NCBI RefSeq assembly: GCF_000384035.1
Contig: NZ_KB913024.1
Coordinates: forward strand, 4,131,162-4,195,161
Length of the DNA stretch: 64,000 bases
Reading direction: 5' to 3'
Origin: Actinopolyspora mortivallis DSM 44261
GTDB taxonomy: Bacteria > Actinomycetota > Actinomycetes > Mycobacteriales > Pseudonocardiaceae
The notes under the pieces were generated by a model. It had not been told where the DNA came from. It searched no databases and saw only the letters and a program-made list of their open reading frames with translations. Positions 49,557 to 58,367 of this stretch are shown piece by piece. Positions within the stretch are counted from its first letter, which is position 1; each line of letters starts with the position of its first letter. Made by a program: the position numbers and the translations under genes.

Positions 49557-49760
49557 CGGCCGACCGACGGCTGGTCGGCCGAACACGCCCGGGGCACGTG
49601 ACGGTGTGGTGCGCGGGGCGGTCCTCGGCGCACCGAGTCGGCTTCCCACCACCTCGTCCCAACCCCACGCGGAAACGCCAACCGTGCCGGGTCGGTGGGC
49701 AGAGGCCGGTCACGAAAACCGACGGGCGGGGATGTCCGGTTCGAGGTGACACCCCGCCCG
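49557..49760. other. Two further hairpins in the purM-DUF3073 gap
   Basis: The 402-nt gap 49504-49905 holds no gene. Besides the terminator it has CGGCCGACC (49557-49565) with GGTCGGCCG (49573-49581), and CGGGCGGGG (49723-49731) with CCCCGCCCG (49752-49760), both perfect 9-bp stems. They probably terminate the convergent transcripts. Confidence 0.45.
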
Positions 49761-49905
49761 TGGCGGTCTCCGCGTACTCACTCCCACTCACACCCGGACC
49801 GGCGAGCGGCCGGGCAGCTGTTGGCCGTCAACCCACCCGCTGACTCGACCTCGACAGCACGACCACCACGCACGAGTGACCGGGTCGCCCGTGCGGAGTG
49901 AGCGT

Positions 49906-50079
49906 TCACCTGCGGTAGTCGTCTTCCCTGTCGTAGTAGTACTCGTCCTCTTCGTACCACTTGGGGGTGTAGTCGGAGGAGAGCTCACGCTCCAACGCCT
50001 TGAGGTCAACACTGGGGGAGTTGTACTTCAGCTCGCGGGCCACTTTCGTCTGCTTGGCCTTGGCACGGCCGCGCCCCAT
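49906..50079 (-). CDS. DUF3073 protein, 57 aa
   Basis: The protein begins MGRGRAKAKQTKVARELKYN, continues YTPKWYEEDEYYYD and ends REDDYRR. This is the conserved actinobacterial DUF3073 (Rv0810c type) of unknown function, with a basic N-terminus and an acidic, Tyr-rich C-terminus. ATG 50079 is fixed by the family start. Its position next to purM is conserved. Confidence 0.9.
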   Translation of the reverse strand: MGRGRAKAKQTKVARELKYNSPSVDLKALERELSSDYTPKWYEEDEYYYDREDDYRR

Positions 50080-50324
50080 GGCTCGACCCCCTCGCGCAGG
50101 GTTTGCGGGGCGGCCAGGGGAACGGCGGCCCCGCATGAATCTCGACAACCTTTTCCTGTAACTACCGTACCGTGCCGATGCGGTTCTTCGCGACGTGGTG
50201 TGCCCACCCACCGGACCGTGGGACGGTGATGTGAGCCGCACCGGCCGCGGGCGAGCCGGCCCGCTCCCCGGCGGCGGGGTGGGCACCGCCGGCAACGGCA
50301 CGTCGACATGGCAACATACACGCT

Positions 50325-51209
50325 GTGCCGGAGCCGTTCGTCGCCTACATGAGGGTGTACGAGCCCCTGTCGTCGTTCGAGTCACCCCGATACGAACAAC
50401 TCTCCGAAGCGCTGGATCAGGGTGCGGTGGAGCCGGTCGGAGTGGGGGCTCGGGAGCAACACAGGTGGCTGCGTAGCCAACTGTCCGTCCGACCGCGTCT
50501 GCTTCCCGGAGAAGGAGTGGACGGAACGGCGCGGGAACAGGAAGAAGTGCTCGTGCTGCACCCCGAGGACGTTCCCGCCGAGGCCGAGGAGCCCGTCGGC
50601 CCCGGCCCACTGGTGTGCCCGCTGGACCTCCGCGGCCGCGCCGCCGCGGCACTGGTGGGCTTCCTCGGCGCCGCGGACCCACCCCTGCGTGCCGCCGCGC
50701 TGCCGATGCCCGCCGAGACCGCCAAGTCCAAGGCATCGGCCGTGGTCAACGAGCTCTCCTCCAGCGCGGTGCACGTGATCTCCTCCACGTGGACCGTCCC
50801 GTTGCCGTGGTTCGCCGTGGTCGACCCGGAACAGCGTGTCGTCACCCACGACGAGCGGGGAAACGTCGAACGGGTCTACTGGCGCACCCCCATGTCCGAG
50901 GCCCGCCGGCGGGTCTCCCGCGCCCACACCGTCACCAGGAACACCCTCGGTGAGGAGGGACCTCCGAAGATCCTGCGGGAGACGGGGCGCTGGCTGGAAC
51001 GGTTCCACCCCCACTCGGCCGTCGAACTCGACTACGGCGGTCTGGTGCGGATGATGTCCGACGAGGACCTGCTCGCCGACAGCTCGGCGGCCGACGTGCA
51101 CTCGATCGTGGACGCCATGGAACTGGGCCACACCACGGAGGTGGGGGAGCGCTACGAGGCGCTGCGCGACTTCTGGGCCGATCTGGCCGCCCACGAACGC
51201 TACAACTGA
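50325..51209 (+). CDS. Conserved hypothetical protein, 294 aa
   Basis: It begins MPEPFVAYMRVYEPLSSFES. There are no membrane segments. Regions HVISSTWTVPLPWFAVVDPE and RTPMSEARRRVSRAHTVTRN look like a folded core, followed by helical segments ending FWADLAAHERYN. I cannot name a domain. GTG 50325 lies just after a TACACG box, possibly leaderless; GTG 50349 is internal. It is placed between DUF3073 and the asparaginase with no operonic partner. Confidence 0.72.
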   Translation: MPEPFVAYMRVYEPLSSFESPRYEQLSEALDQGAVEPVGVGAREQHRWLRSQLSVRPRLLPGEGVDGTAREQEEVLVLHPEDVPAEAEEPVGPGPLVCPLDLRGRAAAALVGFLGAADPPLRAAALPMPAETAKSKASAVVNELSSSAVHVISSTWTVPLPWFAVVDPEQRVVTHDERGNVERVYWRTPMSEARRRVSRAHTVTRNTLGEEGPPKILRETGRWLERFHPHSAVELDYGGLVRMMSDEDLLADSSAADVHSIVDAMELGHTTEVGERYEALRDFWADLAAHERYN

Positions 51210-51270
51210 AAGCGCTCCCGCGAACCGGAGACGGACGGGGTCGAGAGCGAGCCTGCACCGGAAGGCCCTC

Positions 51271-52239
51271 TCAGTCGAACAGGCCCTCCAGCGCCCGCAC
51301 GGCCCCCGTGGGACGCCCCCCTCCGAGCAGCGGGCTCTCGGCCAGCTCGGCGAGCGCCTCGCCGTCCACCCCGAGCGAGCGCAGCGCGGCCACCGCCACC
51401 GGCAGCCGGGCCCGGGCCGAACCGTCGGCGATCTTCACCGCGACCGCGTGACCGTCCGGCAGCGCCAGCGCCAGCACCCCCTCGACTCCGGACTTGCTGA
51501 GCAGCCCGGGAACGGCGCGCATGAGCAACGTGTCCTCCCGCTCGGTTCCCGCCACGAACCAGGGGTGGGAGCGCATGGCCTCGGCCACTCGGCGCTGCGG
51601 CGTGTCGGGCGCGGCGGTGGCCATCGTGTGGAAGGTGCGGGCCAGTCCCGTCAGGGACACCGCGAACAGCGGCGCACCGCAACCGTCCACCGAGAAGGCG
51701 GCCACCGGCTCTCCGGCCAGCTCGGCCACGGTGTCGTGCAGCTCCAGCTGAAGCGGGTGCTTGGGATCGAGGTAGTCCTCCAACGCCCAGCCGCGTTGCA
51801 CGCAGGTCGCGAGCATGGCGGTGTGCTTGCCCGAGCAGTTCATCGTGATGCGCTGCCTGCCGAACCCCTCGGCGGCGCGTCGGTCCCGTTCACTGTCCAG
51901 CAGCGGCCAGTCCGTGGGACACTGCAACGCGTCCTCGGTCAGGTCGTGGCGGTGCAGCATCTCCCGCACCCGCAGCACGTGTTCGGTCTCGCCGTTGTGC
52001 GAGGCCGCCGCCATGGCCAGGTCGGCCTCCTCCGCCAGTTCCAGGCCCGCGCGTACCATGCCCACGGCCTGGGCCGGCTTGTTCGCCGAGCGGGGATACA
52101 TCGGCCCGGAAACGTCCCCCAGCGCGTGTCGCACGTTCCCGTCCGGGTCCAGCACCACCACCGAGCCGTGGTGGGTTCCCTCCCGCAGTTCCCCGCGTAC
52201 CAGTTCGACCAGCGGTACCGGAGCGCCGTACTCGCTCAC
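51271..52239 (-). CDS. L-asparaginase II-family protein
   Basis: The 322-aa protein matches the Asparaginase_II family (Rhizobium AnsA type), cytoplasmic. Visible motifs: VELVRGELREGTHHGSVVV, YPRSANKPAQAVGM, AAASHNGETEH, MNCSGKHTAML and FSVDGCGAPLFAVSL. The Ser-Lys and Cys residues in RSANKP and NCSGKH are the presumed catalytic set. It releases ammonia from asparagine. Its GTG overlaps the rsiG stop by 4 nt, so expression is coupled to rsiG. Confidence 0.9.
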   Translation of the reverse strand: MSEYGAPVPLVELVRGELREGTHHGSVVVLDPDGNVRHALGDVSGPMYPRSANKPAQAVGMVRAGLELAEEADLAMAAASHNGETEHVLRVREMLHRHDLTEDALQCPTDWPLLDSERDRRAAEGFGRQRITMNCSGKHTAMLATCVQRGWALEDYLDPKHPLQLELHDTVAELAGEPVAAFSVDGCGAPLFAVSLTGLARTFHTMATAAPDTPQRRVAEAMRSHPWFVAGTEREDTLLMRAVPGLLSKSGVEGVLALALPDGHAVAVKIADGSARARLPVAVAALRSLGVDGEALAELAESPLLGGGRPTGAVRALEGLFD

Positions 52240-52796
52240 TGCCCGTCCCTTTCCGCAGCCAGTAACTCGTCCACCGAGGCGACCCCCTCGCGATAGCGAC
52301 GCGCGATCTCCTCGTTGAGGCGGTCGACGACCGTCTGAACCTGCTTGCGCCGGGTGGAGACCGACTCCTCCTCGGTCTCGAAGACGCGCAGGGCCGCCTC
52401 CAGTTTCTCAGCCGACAGCGACATCACGTCGGAAAGGTCCACGTCGGAGACCAGGGCCTCCACGTGCCTGCGGTGGGCCTGGACTCGGGAGGGCTCCCGC
52501 GTCTGGTACCTGCCGGACCCGGAGGCCGGGCCCACGACGTTGTCCGAGAGGATCCCGACCAGCTCCTCGACCACGCTGGCCGAGCCGTTCTCGGCTCGTC
52601 GTCGCCGCTCGGCGCGGAGGATGTCGATCCGCGCGTGCAGCATCCTGCGCAGATAGGACAGGTCGGTCTCCTCCTGGGCTGCCTCGTCGCGCAGCTCGCG
52701 TACCTCGTTCAGACCGCGTTGTTCGAGGTCGTCGACGTAGTCCGGGGCCAGGACCCGGTCGATGCGTCGACGCCCTCCCGGGCGCACTTCGATCAC
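52236..52796 (-). CDS. rsiG: RsiG-like c-di-GMP-binding anti-sigma factor
   Basis: The 186-aa protein begins VIEVRPGGRRRIDRVLAPDY. It carries two copies of the c-di-GMP motif E-x3-S-x2-R-x3-Q-x3-D on two helices. The second, within EESVSTRRKQVQTVVD, is perfect. The first, within ETDLSYLRRMLHARID, has His where Gln is expected. RsiG with bound c-di-GMP sequesters the sporulation sigma factor WhiG in Streptomyces. WhiG is not in this window. GTG 52796 follows GAGGA by 7 nt. ATG 52859 would add 21 residues of low-complexity sequence. Confidence 0.88.
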   Translation of the reverse strand: MIEVRPGGRRRIDRVLAPDYVDDLEQRGLNEVRELRDEAAQEETDLSYLRRMLHARIDILRAERRRRAENGSASVVEELVGILSDNVVGPASGSGRYQTREPSRVQAHRRHVEALVSDVDLSDVMSLSAEKLEAALRVFETEEESVSTRRKQVQTVVDRLNEEIARRYREGVASVDELLAAERDGQ

Positions 52797-52913
52797 GGCT
52801 GTATCCTCTGCATCTGGCGCTGGGCTCGCCGGAGCCGGCCTTCGGCGCTGTGCTCCCATCCTAGGGCAGGCGAAAGCGCCCGTGGGACGCCGAGAGCGCG
52901 TGACCGCCCGGAT

Positions 52914-53687
52914 TCACCCGGACAGTCCGAAAACCCCCCGGACGTGGTCCGGCGACAGCGGGGGCCGCTGGGCGATCTTGGCCACTCCCGCCGCGCGGGC
53001 GACCAGCTGCGCGTTGTCCCGTACCGGGACTCCGGAGGAGTACTCCAGCGTGTCCGCCATGCCGACCCGGACGTGACCCCCCGCGGCCAGCGAACCGAGC
53101 AGGGCGGGCACGGCCGAGCCCTCCGCGCCCGCGACGGTGAAACCGGCCCGTGGGGGCAACCCCGCCACGGCCTCCGCCAGCGCCCCGAGCGTGGCCGGCA
53201 GACCGGCTCCGCACATCAGGACCACGTGCGGCGGGAAGCCGTCCTGTTCGCACAGCTCGCGCAGTCGTGGCAGCTCGGCCGGGTCCCGCACCTCGTAGTG
53301 CACCGCGATGCCCCGCTGCCGGGCACCCTCCCGCAGGTCGGAGACGAACTCCGGGGGAGCGTTCACGGGACAGGTGAGTACCTGCGCTCCCGAGTCCAGC
53401 AGCGTGCGCAGGGTTTCCGACCGCGCGTAGGCGGCCACGCGCACCACGAGATCGGTCCGGTCGCGGACGGCGCCGACCACGTCCGGCACTGAGGTGTCGT
53501 GCCGGGGCTCCAGGTCGACGACCGAGGCCCCCACCCGACCGCAGGCCGCGACGGCGGCGGCGACCTCCTCACTCCCCACCGGCAGAGCGGGGACGTCGGC
53601 CTTGGCGTGCGATCCCGTCGGGGCCACGGTGAGCACCGTCCCCGACGGGCTCGCGTGGGCGGGGGACTCGGCTGGCGAGGCTGGCAT
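52914..53687 (-). CDS. BKACE-like (beta-keto acid cleavage, DUF849) protein with altered metal site
   Basis: The 257-aa TIM-barrel protein has the BKACE layout (SEEVAAAVAACGRVGASVV, LTCPVNAPPEFVSDL, HVVLMCGAGLPATLG, HVRVGMADTLEYSSGV). In active members the second strand carries HxH and the late motif reads VGxED. Here they read VVDLEPRHD and VGMAD. Both the His pair and the Glu ligand of the zinc are therefore changed. It is either a diverged enzyme or no longer catalytic. The start ATG 53687 is preceded by GGAGT at a very short distance. Confidence 0.75.
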   Translation of the reverse strand: MPASPAESPAHASPSGTVLTVAPTGSHAKADVPALPVGSEEVAAAVAACGRVGASVVDLEPRHDTSVPDVVGAVRDRTDLVVRVAAYARSETLRTLLDSGAQVLTCPVNAPPEFVSDLREGARQRGIAVHYEVRDPAELPRLRELCEQDGFPPHVVLMCGAGLPATLGALAEAVAGLPPRAGFTVAGAEGSAVPALLGSLAAGGHVRVGMADTLEYSSGVPVRDNAQLVARAAGVAKIAQRPPLSPDHVRGVFGLSG

Positions 53688-53756
53688 ACTCCGATCTTGG
53701 CACAGCGGGGCCACTCGGTGATCCCCTCCGCGTGGCCGATCACGGCGCCGGGCGCG

Positions 53757-54905
53757 TCACTGTCCCTTCAGTCCCTGCACGGCCACACGGCCCGGAGGCT
53801 CGCCCGTGTCCGGGGGCACGGAGTCGGGATCCACCGAGGCGGCCACGGCACGTTCCTGCTCCGGGTCCCCGGCGGTGAGCTGCGCGTCCACCGGGGCGGA
53901 GCGTTTCAGCAGCGCCAGTGCCACCGGCCCCAGCTCGTGGTGCATCACCACACTGCCCACGCGCCCCACGGAACGCTGCCCGTGTCGGACCGGATCGCCG
54001 GTCTCGGGCCGGATCTCCACCGAGCCGTCCAGGTGCAGCAGCACCATCCGCCTGGGGGGCTTGCCGACGTTGTGCACCTTCGCCACGGTCTCCTGCCCCC
54101 GGTAGCAGCCCTTGGCCACGTGGGCGGCGGTGTGGATCCAGCCCAGTTCGTGGGGGATGGCCCGCTCGTCGGTGTCCAGCCCGGCCCGGGGGCGCAGGGC
54201 CTCGACCCGGAGCGCCTCGTAGGCCATGGTCCCGGCCCGGCGCGCACCGCTGTCGGTCAGCAGCCTCCACCAGTCGACCATCGAGGCGCGCGGAACCAGC
54301 AGGTCCACCGCGTACACCTGCCGGAACGGCACCTGCCGGGCCAGCCCGCCGCCGGGCAGTGCCACCACTCCGTAGGGGGCGGTGGGGGGTTCGGCGATCC
54401 CGGCCCGCTCCAGCACCTCGGCACCCTGGGGACCGAGCACCGTGAACACGGCGAACTCCCCGGTGGCCTCGCGCGGTTCGACCGCCGACCAGAACCGCAT
54501 GGCCTCCAGGTACTCCGCCAGCGACTGGGTGCCGTCGGTGCCCATGCTGGGTAGCGCGCTGGTGGCCGTGGACCCGGCCTCGTAGTCCAGGTAGACGACC
54601 TCCTCGTGGTGGGCCACCAGCATGTGGCAGTCCACCCGACCCTGGCTGTCCAGCACCAGCGCCTCGGTGCCCTGGTTCTCTCCCAGTTCCGTGAGGTGCT
54701 GGGACAGCACCAGGTGCAGCCAGCTCAGCCGCTCCTGTCCGGGCACCGCCACCACCTGGCGGTGTGAACGGTCCACCACCACGGCGCTGCGCACGGCCGC
54801 GCGCTGCTCCCCGAACGGGTCGCCGAAGTGCCACGGGACACCGGCGTCCGGGGAGTCGTCCGGCGCGGGTACCGCACCCGGAAGTTCGAGCAAGGGTGAG
54901 TCCAA
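53757..54905 (-). CDS. ygfZ: Folate-binding protein YgfZ (Fe-S cluster maintenance)
   Basis: The 382-aa GcvT-like protein has the YgfZ signature KGCYRGQETVAKVHN. It also shows the folate-binding fold segments RSAVVVDRSHRQVVAVPG, DSQGRVDCHMLV and ELGWIHTAAHV. YgfZ supports repair of [4Fe-4S] enzymes with tetrahydrofolate. TTG 54905 follows GGAG with about 5 nt. The equivalent gene (Rv0811c) is adjacent to pabC in mycobacteria; here a Fur gene lies between. Confidence 0.9.
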   Translation of the reverse strand: MDSPLLELPGAVPAPDDSPDAGVPWHFGDPFGEQRAAVRSAVVVDRSHRQVVAVPGQERLSWLHLVLSQHLTELGENQGTEALVLDSQGRVDCHMLVAHHEEVVYLDYEAGSTATSALPSMGTDGTQSLAEYLEAMRFWSAVEPREATGEFAVFTVLGPQGAEVLERAGIAEPPTAPYGVVALPGGGLARQVPFRQVYAVDLLVPRASMVDWWRLLTDSGARRAGTMAYEALRVEALRPRAGLDTDERAIPHELGWIHTAAHVAKGCYRGQETVAKVHNVGKPPRRMVLLHLDGSVEIRPETGDPVRHGQRSVGRVGSVVMHHELGPVALALLKRSAPVDAQLTAGDPEQERAVAASVDPDSVPPDTGEPPGRVAVQGLKGQ

Positions 54906-54922
54906 TTTCGCTCCTCGGCGAG

Positions 54923-55486
54923 TTACGAGGGTTCCACCGAACCATCGGGGACGGACGCCGGTGCGGATTCCCCGGCCTCCTCGGAGGCACGACACCGCCG
55001 GCAGGTCCCGGACAACGCGAGATGGGTGGCGTCCAGCGCGAAGCCGCGCGTGCGGTCGAGCAGTTCGGCCAGGTCGTCGAGCATCTCGCACGGCACCTCG
55101 TCCACGGCCTCGCACCGGTGGCACACCAGGTGCACGTGCTCGTGACCCTCGACCGAGTAGGTGGGGGCCCCGTGCCCGAGGTGGGTGTGCCGGACGAGGC
55201 CCAGCTCCTCCAGCAGGTCGAGTGCGCGGTAGACGGTGGTGATGTTGACCGTCGGGGCGGTCCGCTGGATGTGTCGGCACACCTGCTCGGGCGTGGCGTG
55301 GGACAGCTCGCGGACGGAGTCGAGCACCAGCTGCCGCTGCGGGGTCATGCGCCTCCCCCGACGGTGCAGTGTGCTGCGCAGGGCGGTGCTGCTTTCGTCC
55401 TCGCCGGTGTCGTCGCCGCCCCCGGCGACGGCGTTCTCGCCGTCCCGCTCGTCGTGCCGAGCCGTGCTGGTTACCCGGTCGGTCAC
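54923..55486 (-). CDS. Fur-family metalloregulator
   Basis: The 187-aa protein has a winged helix (TPQRQLVLDSVREL, TVNITTVYRALDLLEELGLV). The Fur metal sites follow: HEHVHLVCHRCEAVDEVPCEML and TCRRCRAS, giving two CxxC pairs and the HxH site. A low-complexity N-terminal extension of about 45 residues and an acidic Ser-rich tail are unusual. The metal cannot be decided (Fur, Zur or Nur). GTG 55486 follows GGGAG; it is upstream of ygfZ by 17 nt, so the genes form an operon linking metal state and Fe-S maintenance. Confidence 0.9.
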   Translation of the reverse strand: MTDRVTSTARHDERDGENAVAGGGDDTGEDESSTALRSTLHRRGRRMTPQRQLVLDSVRELSHATPEQVCRHIQRTAPTVNITTVYRALDLLEELGLVRHTHLGHGAPTYSVEGHEHVHLVCHRCEAVDEVPCEMLDDLAELLDRTRGFALDATHLALSGTCRRCRASEEAGESAPASVPDGSVEPS

Positions 55487-55630
55487 GGCATACTCCCGTG
55501 GTCGTCGTCTCCCTGGTGGTTGCCCCACGATCGTACGTCCGTCGCGCCGGAGGCGGCCCGCGCGGGCCGCCACGACAAGGGGGTCGGACCCGCCGAGGAC
55601 ACCTCACAGGGCCGAGGTGGGCGTCCCTAC

Positions 55631-55636
55631 TAGGCT
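55631..55636 (+). promoter_or_regulatory. pabC: -10 box TAGGCT, leaderless pabC
   Basis: TAGGCT is followed by 6 nt and then ATG 55643. Confidence 0.6.
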
Positions 55637-55642
55637 GCGAAC

Positions 55643-56491
55643 ATGCGCGTTCTGGCTCTGCTCGACGGCACCCACGTCGATCCGGAAAGCCCCCTGCTGC
55701 GTGCCGACGACCTCGGCGTGCAACGCGGTGACGGGGTGTTCGAGACCATTCTGGCCGTCGACGGCAAACCCAGGGAACTACAACCCCATCTGGACCGGCT
55801 GCGACGTTCCGCGCGGCTGATGGACCTGCGGCCGCCGGAGGACGCGGACTGGCACCGCGCCGTGGGGGCCGTGCTGGAGCAGTGGCCCTGGGAGTCCGAG
55901 CCCGAACTCGCGGTGAAGCTGGTCTGCACCCGCGGTGTCGACGGCGGGGACGGCACCCCCACGGCCTTCGCGACGGGGCAGTCACTGTCGGCGGAACTGC
56001 TGCGCAAACGTGACGAGGGGGTTTCGGTGGTCACGCTGGAACGCGGGATCGACCCGGACCTGACGGAGCGCGCCCCGTGGCTGCTGCTGTCGGCGAAGAC
56101 CCTCTCGTACGCGGTGAACATGGCCGCCCTGCGGGAGGCCGAACGGCGCGGTGCCGAGGAGGTCGTGTTCACCGCCACCGACGGTTCGGTGCTGGAAGGG
56201 CCGACCTCCACCGTGGTGCTGGCCGAGGGGAACACCCTGGTCACCCCACCGCCCAGTGCGGGCATCCTCCGGGGGACCACCCAGGGGGCCCTGTTCCGGG
56301 CCGCCCCCACGGCGGGCTGGAACACCAGCGTGGAACCGGTGTCGGTGGACCGCCTCCGCACCGCCGACGGGCTGTGGCTGGCCTCCAGCATCCGCCGGAT
56401 CACCCAGGTGCACACCCTGGACGGCGAGCGTGTCACCACCGATCCGGAGCTGCACCGCAGGATCCGGGGGATCTACGAGGCCCAGTACTGA
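55643..56491 (+). CDS. pabC: Aminodeoxychorismate lyase
   Basis: The 282-aa PLP enzyme of fold type IV makes p-aminobenzoate for folate. Visible are GDGVFETILAVDG, the PLP lysine in LLSAKTLSYAVNM, EEVVFTATDGSVLEGPTSTV, and AGILRGTTQ. Its mycobacterial counterpart is Rv0812, also next to ygfZ. Branched-chain or D-amino acid transaminases share the fold, but the conserved position favours pabC. Confidence 0.88.
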   Translation: MRVLALLDGTHVDPESPLLRADDLGVQRGDGVFETILAVDGKPRELQPHLDRLRRSARLMDLRPPEDADWHRAVGAVLEQWPWESEPELAVKLVCTRGVDGGDGTPTAFATGQSLSAELLRKRDEGVSVVTLERGIDPDLTERAPWLLLSAKTLSYAVNMAALREAERRGAEEVVFTATDGSVLEGPTSTVVLAEGNTLVTPPPSAGILRGTTQGALFRAAPTAGWNTSVEPVSVDRLRTADGLWLASSIRRITQVHTLDGERVTTDPELHRRIRGIYEAQY

Positions 56492-56537
56492 ACCGGCCCC
56501 GCAGGAGCGCTCCGCCCGCCGCAGCGCCCCGGCGGGC

Positions 56538-57206
56538 TCAGCCCACCACGCGTTCGAGTTTCGCCGACAGCCGGGGTTGCAGCTCGTGCTCGGAGGTGGC
56601 CCGCTCCTCGACGTAGGCCAGCGAGCCCTCGACGACCCCGTAGAGGCGGGTGGCCGCGGTCACGTCGTCGGCGGTGGGGGTGCGCAGCACCGCGTCGGTG
56701 GAGAACTCCCAGCTCGCCTGGTTGCGGGGTTTGCCGAAGAACATCTCCGCCACCCCGGAGGCGTGCACGAGCAGCACCTCGATGCTGTCGTCCTGCTGGG
56801 GCCGCCACCAGCCGAGCTCCCGGAAGGCCGGTTCCACGATGTCGCCGCCCTCGCCGTCCAGTTTCCAGGCGCGGCTCTCGTAGTAGAGGAACGGCCTGCC
56901 GTCGTGGGCGAAGGTGACCTGCTGCAGGAAGCGGTACTTCTCGTCGAGGGAGGGATGGTTCGCCTCGCCCTCACCGCGCCAGACACCGACCAGCGGCAGC
57001 AGACCGAGACAGGCCGGATCCAGGTCGGGACCCATGCGCAGGTTCGCGGTGTCGCCCATCCCGGGCAGGTCGTCGAACTGCGGGATGTTACGCCCCCGGG
57101 TCTTCTCGGCGCGCTGCGCCTGGGCGCGCACCGCCGCGTCCCCGCTGCCGGGCTGCGGCTCACCGTGGGCGGACTCGGACTGTTCGGAGGGCTGGTTGGC
57201 AGACAT
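56538..57206 (-). CDS. Nitrobindin-like heme-binding beta-barrel protein
   Basis: The 222-aa protein has a disordered N-terminal extension of about 55 residues. The THAP4/nitrobindin barrel follows: GLLPLVGVWRGEGEANHP carries the GxWxGxG signature. Later segments are QQVTFAHDGRPFLYYESRAW, AFRELGWWRP and HASGVAEMFFG. The proximal His expected near the C-terminus may be in ATSEHELQ. These proteins bind heme and react with peroxynitrite and NO. It is the Rv0813c counterpart in conserved order. Confidence 0.85.
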   Translation of the reverse strand: MSANQPSEQSESAHGEPQPGSGDAAVRAQAQRAEKTRGRNIPQFDDLPGMGDTANLRMGPDLDPACLGLLPLVGVWRGEGEANHPSLDEKYRFLQQVTFAHDGRPFLYYESRAWKLDGEGGDIVEPAFRELGWWRPQQDDSIEVLLVHASGVAEMFFGKPRNQASWEFSTDAVLRTPTADDVTAATRLYGVVEGSLAYVEERATSEHELQPRLSAKLERVVG

Positions 57207-57272
57207 CGGTGCCGAGACTACCGCGCCCCGCTCTGCGGGGCCGCGCCTGGACCCCCCGTTGTGCTCCCACGA

Positions 57273-57383
57273 TCAGTCGCTGTGCAGGCGGTACACCACG
57301 TAGCAGGCGAACCAGAGGGTGGCGATGGCGGCGATCCCCACCAGACTGACCAAGCCGTAGTGCAGGAAGTCGATGAGTGTCAC
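57273..57383 (-). CDS. 36-aa single-pass membrane protein
   Basis: It begins with GTG 57383 (MTLIDFLHYG), runs through one helix (LVSLVGIAAIATLWFACYVV) and ends YRLHSD. On the minus strand TATGCT (57396-57391) is followed by 7 nt and this GTG, a leaderless arrangement. ATG 57395 lies within the -10 and is less likely. No family is recognised. Confidence 0.6.
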   Translation of the reverse strand: MTLIDFLHYGLVSLVGIAAIATLWFACYVVYRLHSD

Positions 57384-57515
57384 GCCCGAGAGCATAACCA
57401 CCACCCGCCTCCGACGGGATGTGGCCTGAGGCATGATCTGCCGGAGCGACCACGCCCACGACCGTGTTTCGGTGCTCAGCGGCACCGGAGCTCACGCGGA
57501 GGAGACGGGAATCAC

Positions 57516-58262
57516 ATGGACTTCGACACGCTGCGCGACAGGGCCCTCGCCTACCGCGAGGAACTGCTGCGGCGCAAGAAGGAGATCGACCCCGAGTTCG
57601 ACTGGTACCCCTTCGACACGCTGGCCAACGTGCTGCACCTGGACGGGCTGCTCACCGGACGGAACCGGGAGGTCTTCGGCGGGCTGGCCGGGCAGCGGAT
57701 CGCCGACATCGGCGCGGCCGACGGTGATCTGGGGTTCTTCCTGGAGGACGAGCTGGGCTGCCGGGTCGACCTGGTGGACACGGCCGCCCCCAACTACAAC
57801 GGGTTGCGTGGGGCGAGGCTGCTGGCGCGGCGGCTGGGTTCCTCCGCCGAGATCCACGACGTGGACCTGGACAGCCAGTTCCGGCTTCCGGCCGAGCGCT
57901 ACGGGGCGGTGCTGTTCCTCGGCCTGCTGTACCACCTGAAGAACCCGTTCTACGTGCTGGAGACCCTGGCCGAGCACACCGAACTGTGCTTTCTGTCCAC
58001 TCGGATAGCCCAGCTGAGCCCGGACCACGGCATTCGGCTGGCCGAGCAGCCCGTGGCCTACCTGCTGCACCCCACCGAGGCCAACAACGACCCCACGAAC
58101 TACTGGATCTTCTCCGAGACGGGGCTGCGTCGGCTTTTCGACCGCACCGGCTGGGAGGTGGTGGAGTTCACCACCGTCGGTTGCCGCACCGACTCGGACC
58201 CCGCCGCCCAGGACCGGGACGAGCGGGCGTTCGCGCTGCTGCGGTCGAAACGGGGCCGGTGA
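57516..58262 (+). CDS. SAM-dependent methyltransferase (class I)
   Basis: The 248-aa protein has IADIGAADGDLGFFLEDELG (motif I), VDLVDTAAPNYNG (motif II), VLFLGLLYHLKNPFYVLE (motif IV/post), and NYWIFSETGLRRLFDRTGWE. The N-terminal stretch WYPFDTLANVLHLDGLLTG resembles methyltransferases acting on tRNA wobble uridine (CmoB-like) or small molecules. The substrate is not known. ATG 57516 follows GGAGGAGACGGGA. Confidence 0.85.
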   Translation: MDFDTLRDRALAYREELLRRKKEIDPEFDWYPFDTLANVLHLDGLLTGRNREVFGGLAGQRIADIGAADGDLGFFLEDELGCRVDLVDTAAPNYNGLRGARLLARRLGSSAEIHDVDLDSQFRLPAERYGAVLFLGLLYHLKNPFYVLETLAEHTELCFLSTRIAQLSPDHGIRLAEQPVAYLLHPTEANNDPTNYWIFSETGLRRLFDRTGWEVVEFTTVGCRTDSDPAAQDRDERAFALLRSKRGR

Positions 58263-58309
58263 GCGGGTCTCCGTGTCGGCACGGCGGACTCTCCCCGGAG
58301 GACACGGCG

Positions 58310-58343
58310 GCCTCCCGACGGCTCGTTTCCGCCGTCGGGAGGC
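58310..58343. terminator. Strong convergent terminator
   Basis: GCCTCCCGACGGC (58310-58322) and GCCGTCGGGAGGC (58331-58343) form a perfect 13-bp stem with an 8-nt loop containing TTT. Confidence 0.75.
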
Positions 58344-58367
58344 TGGTCGGGTCGGAAAACCGGGATG

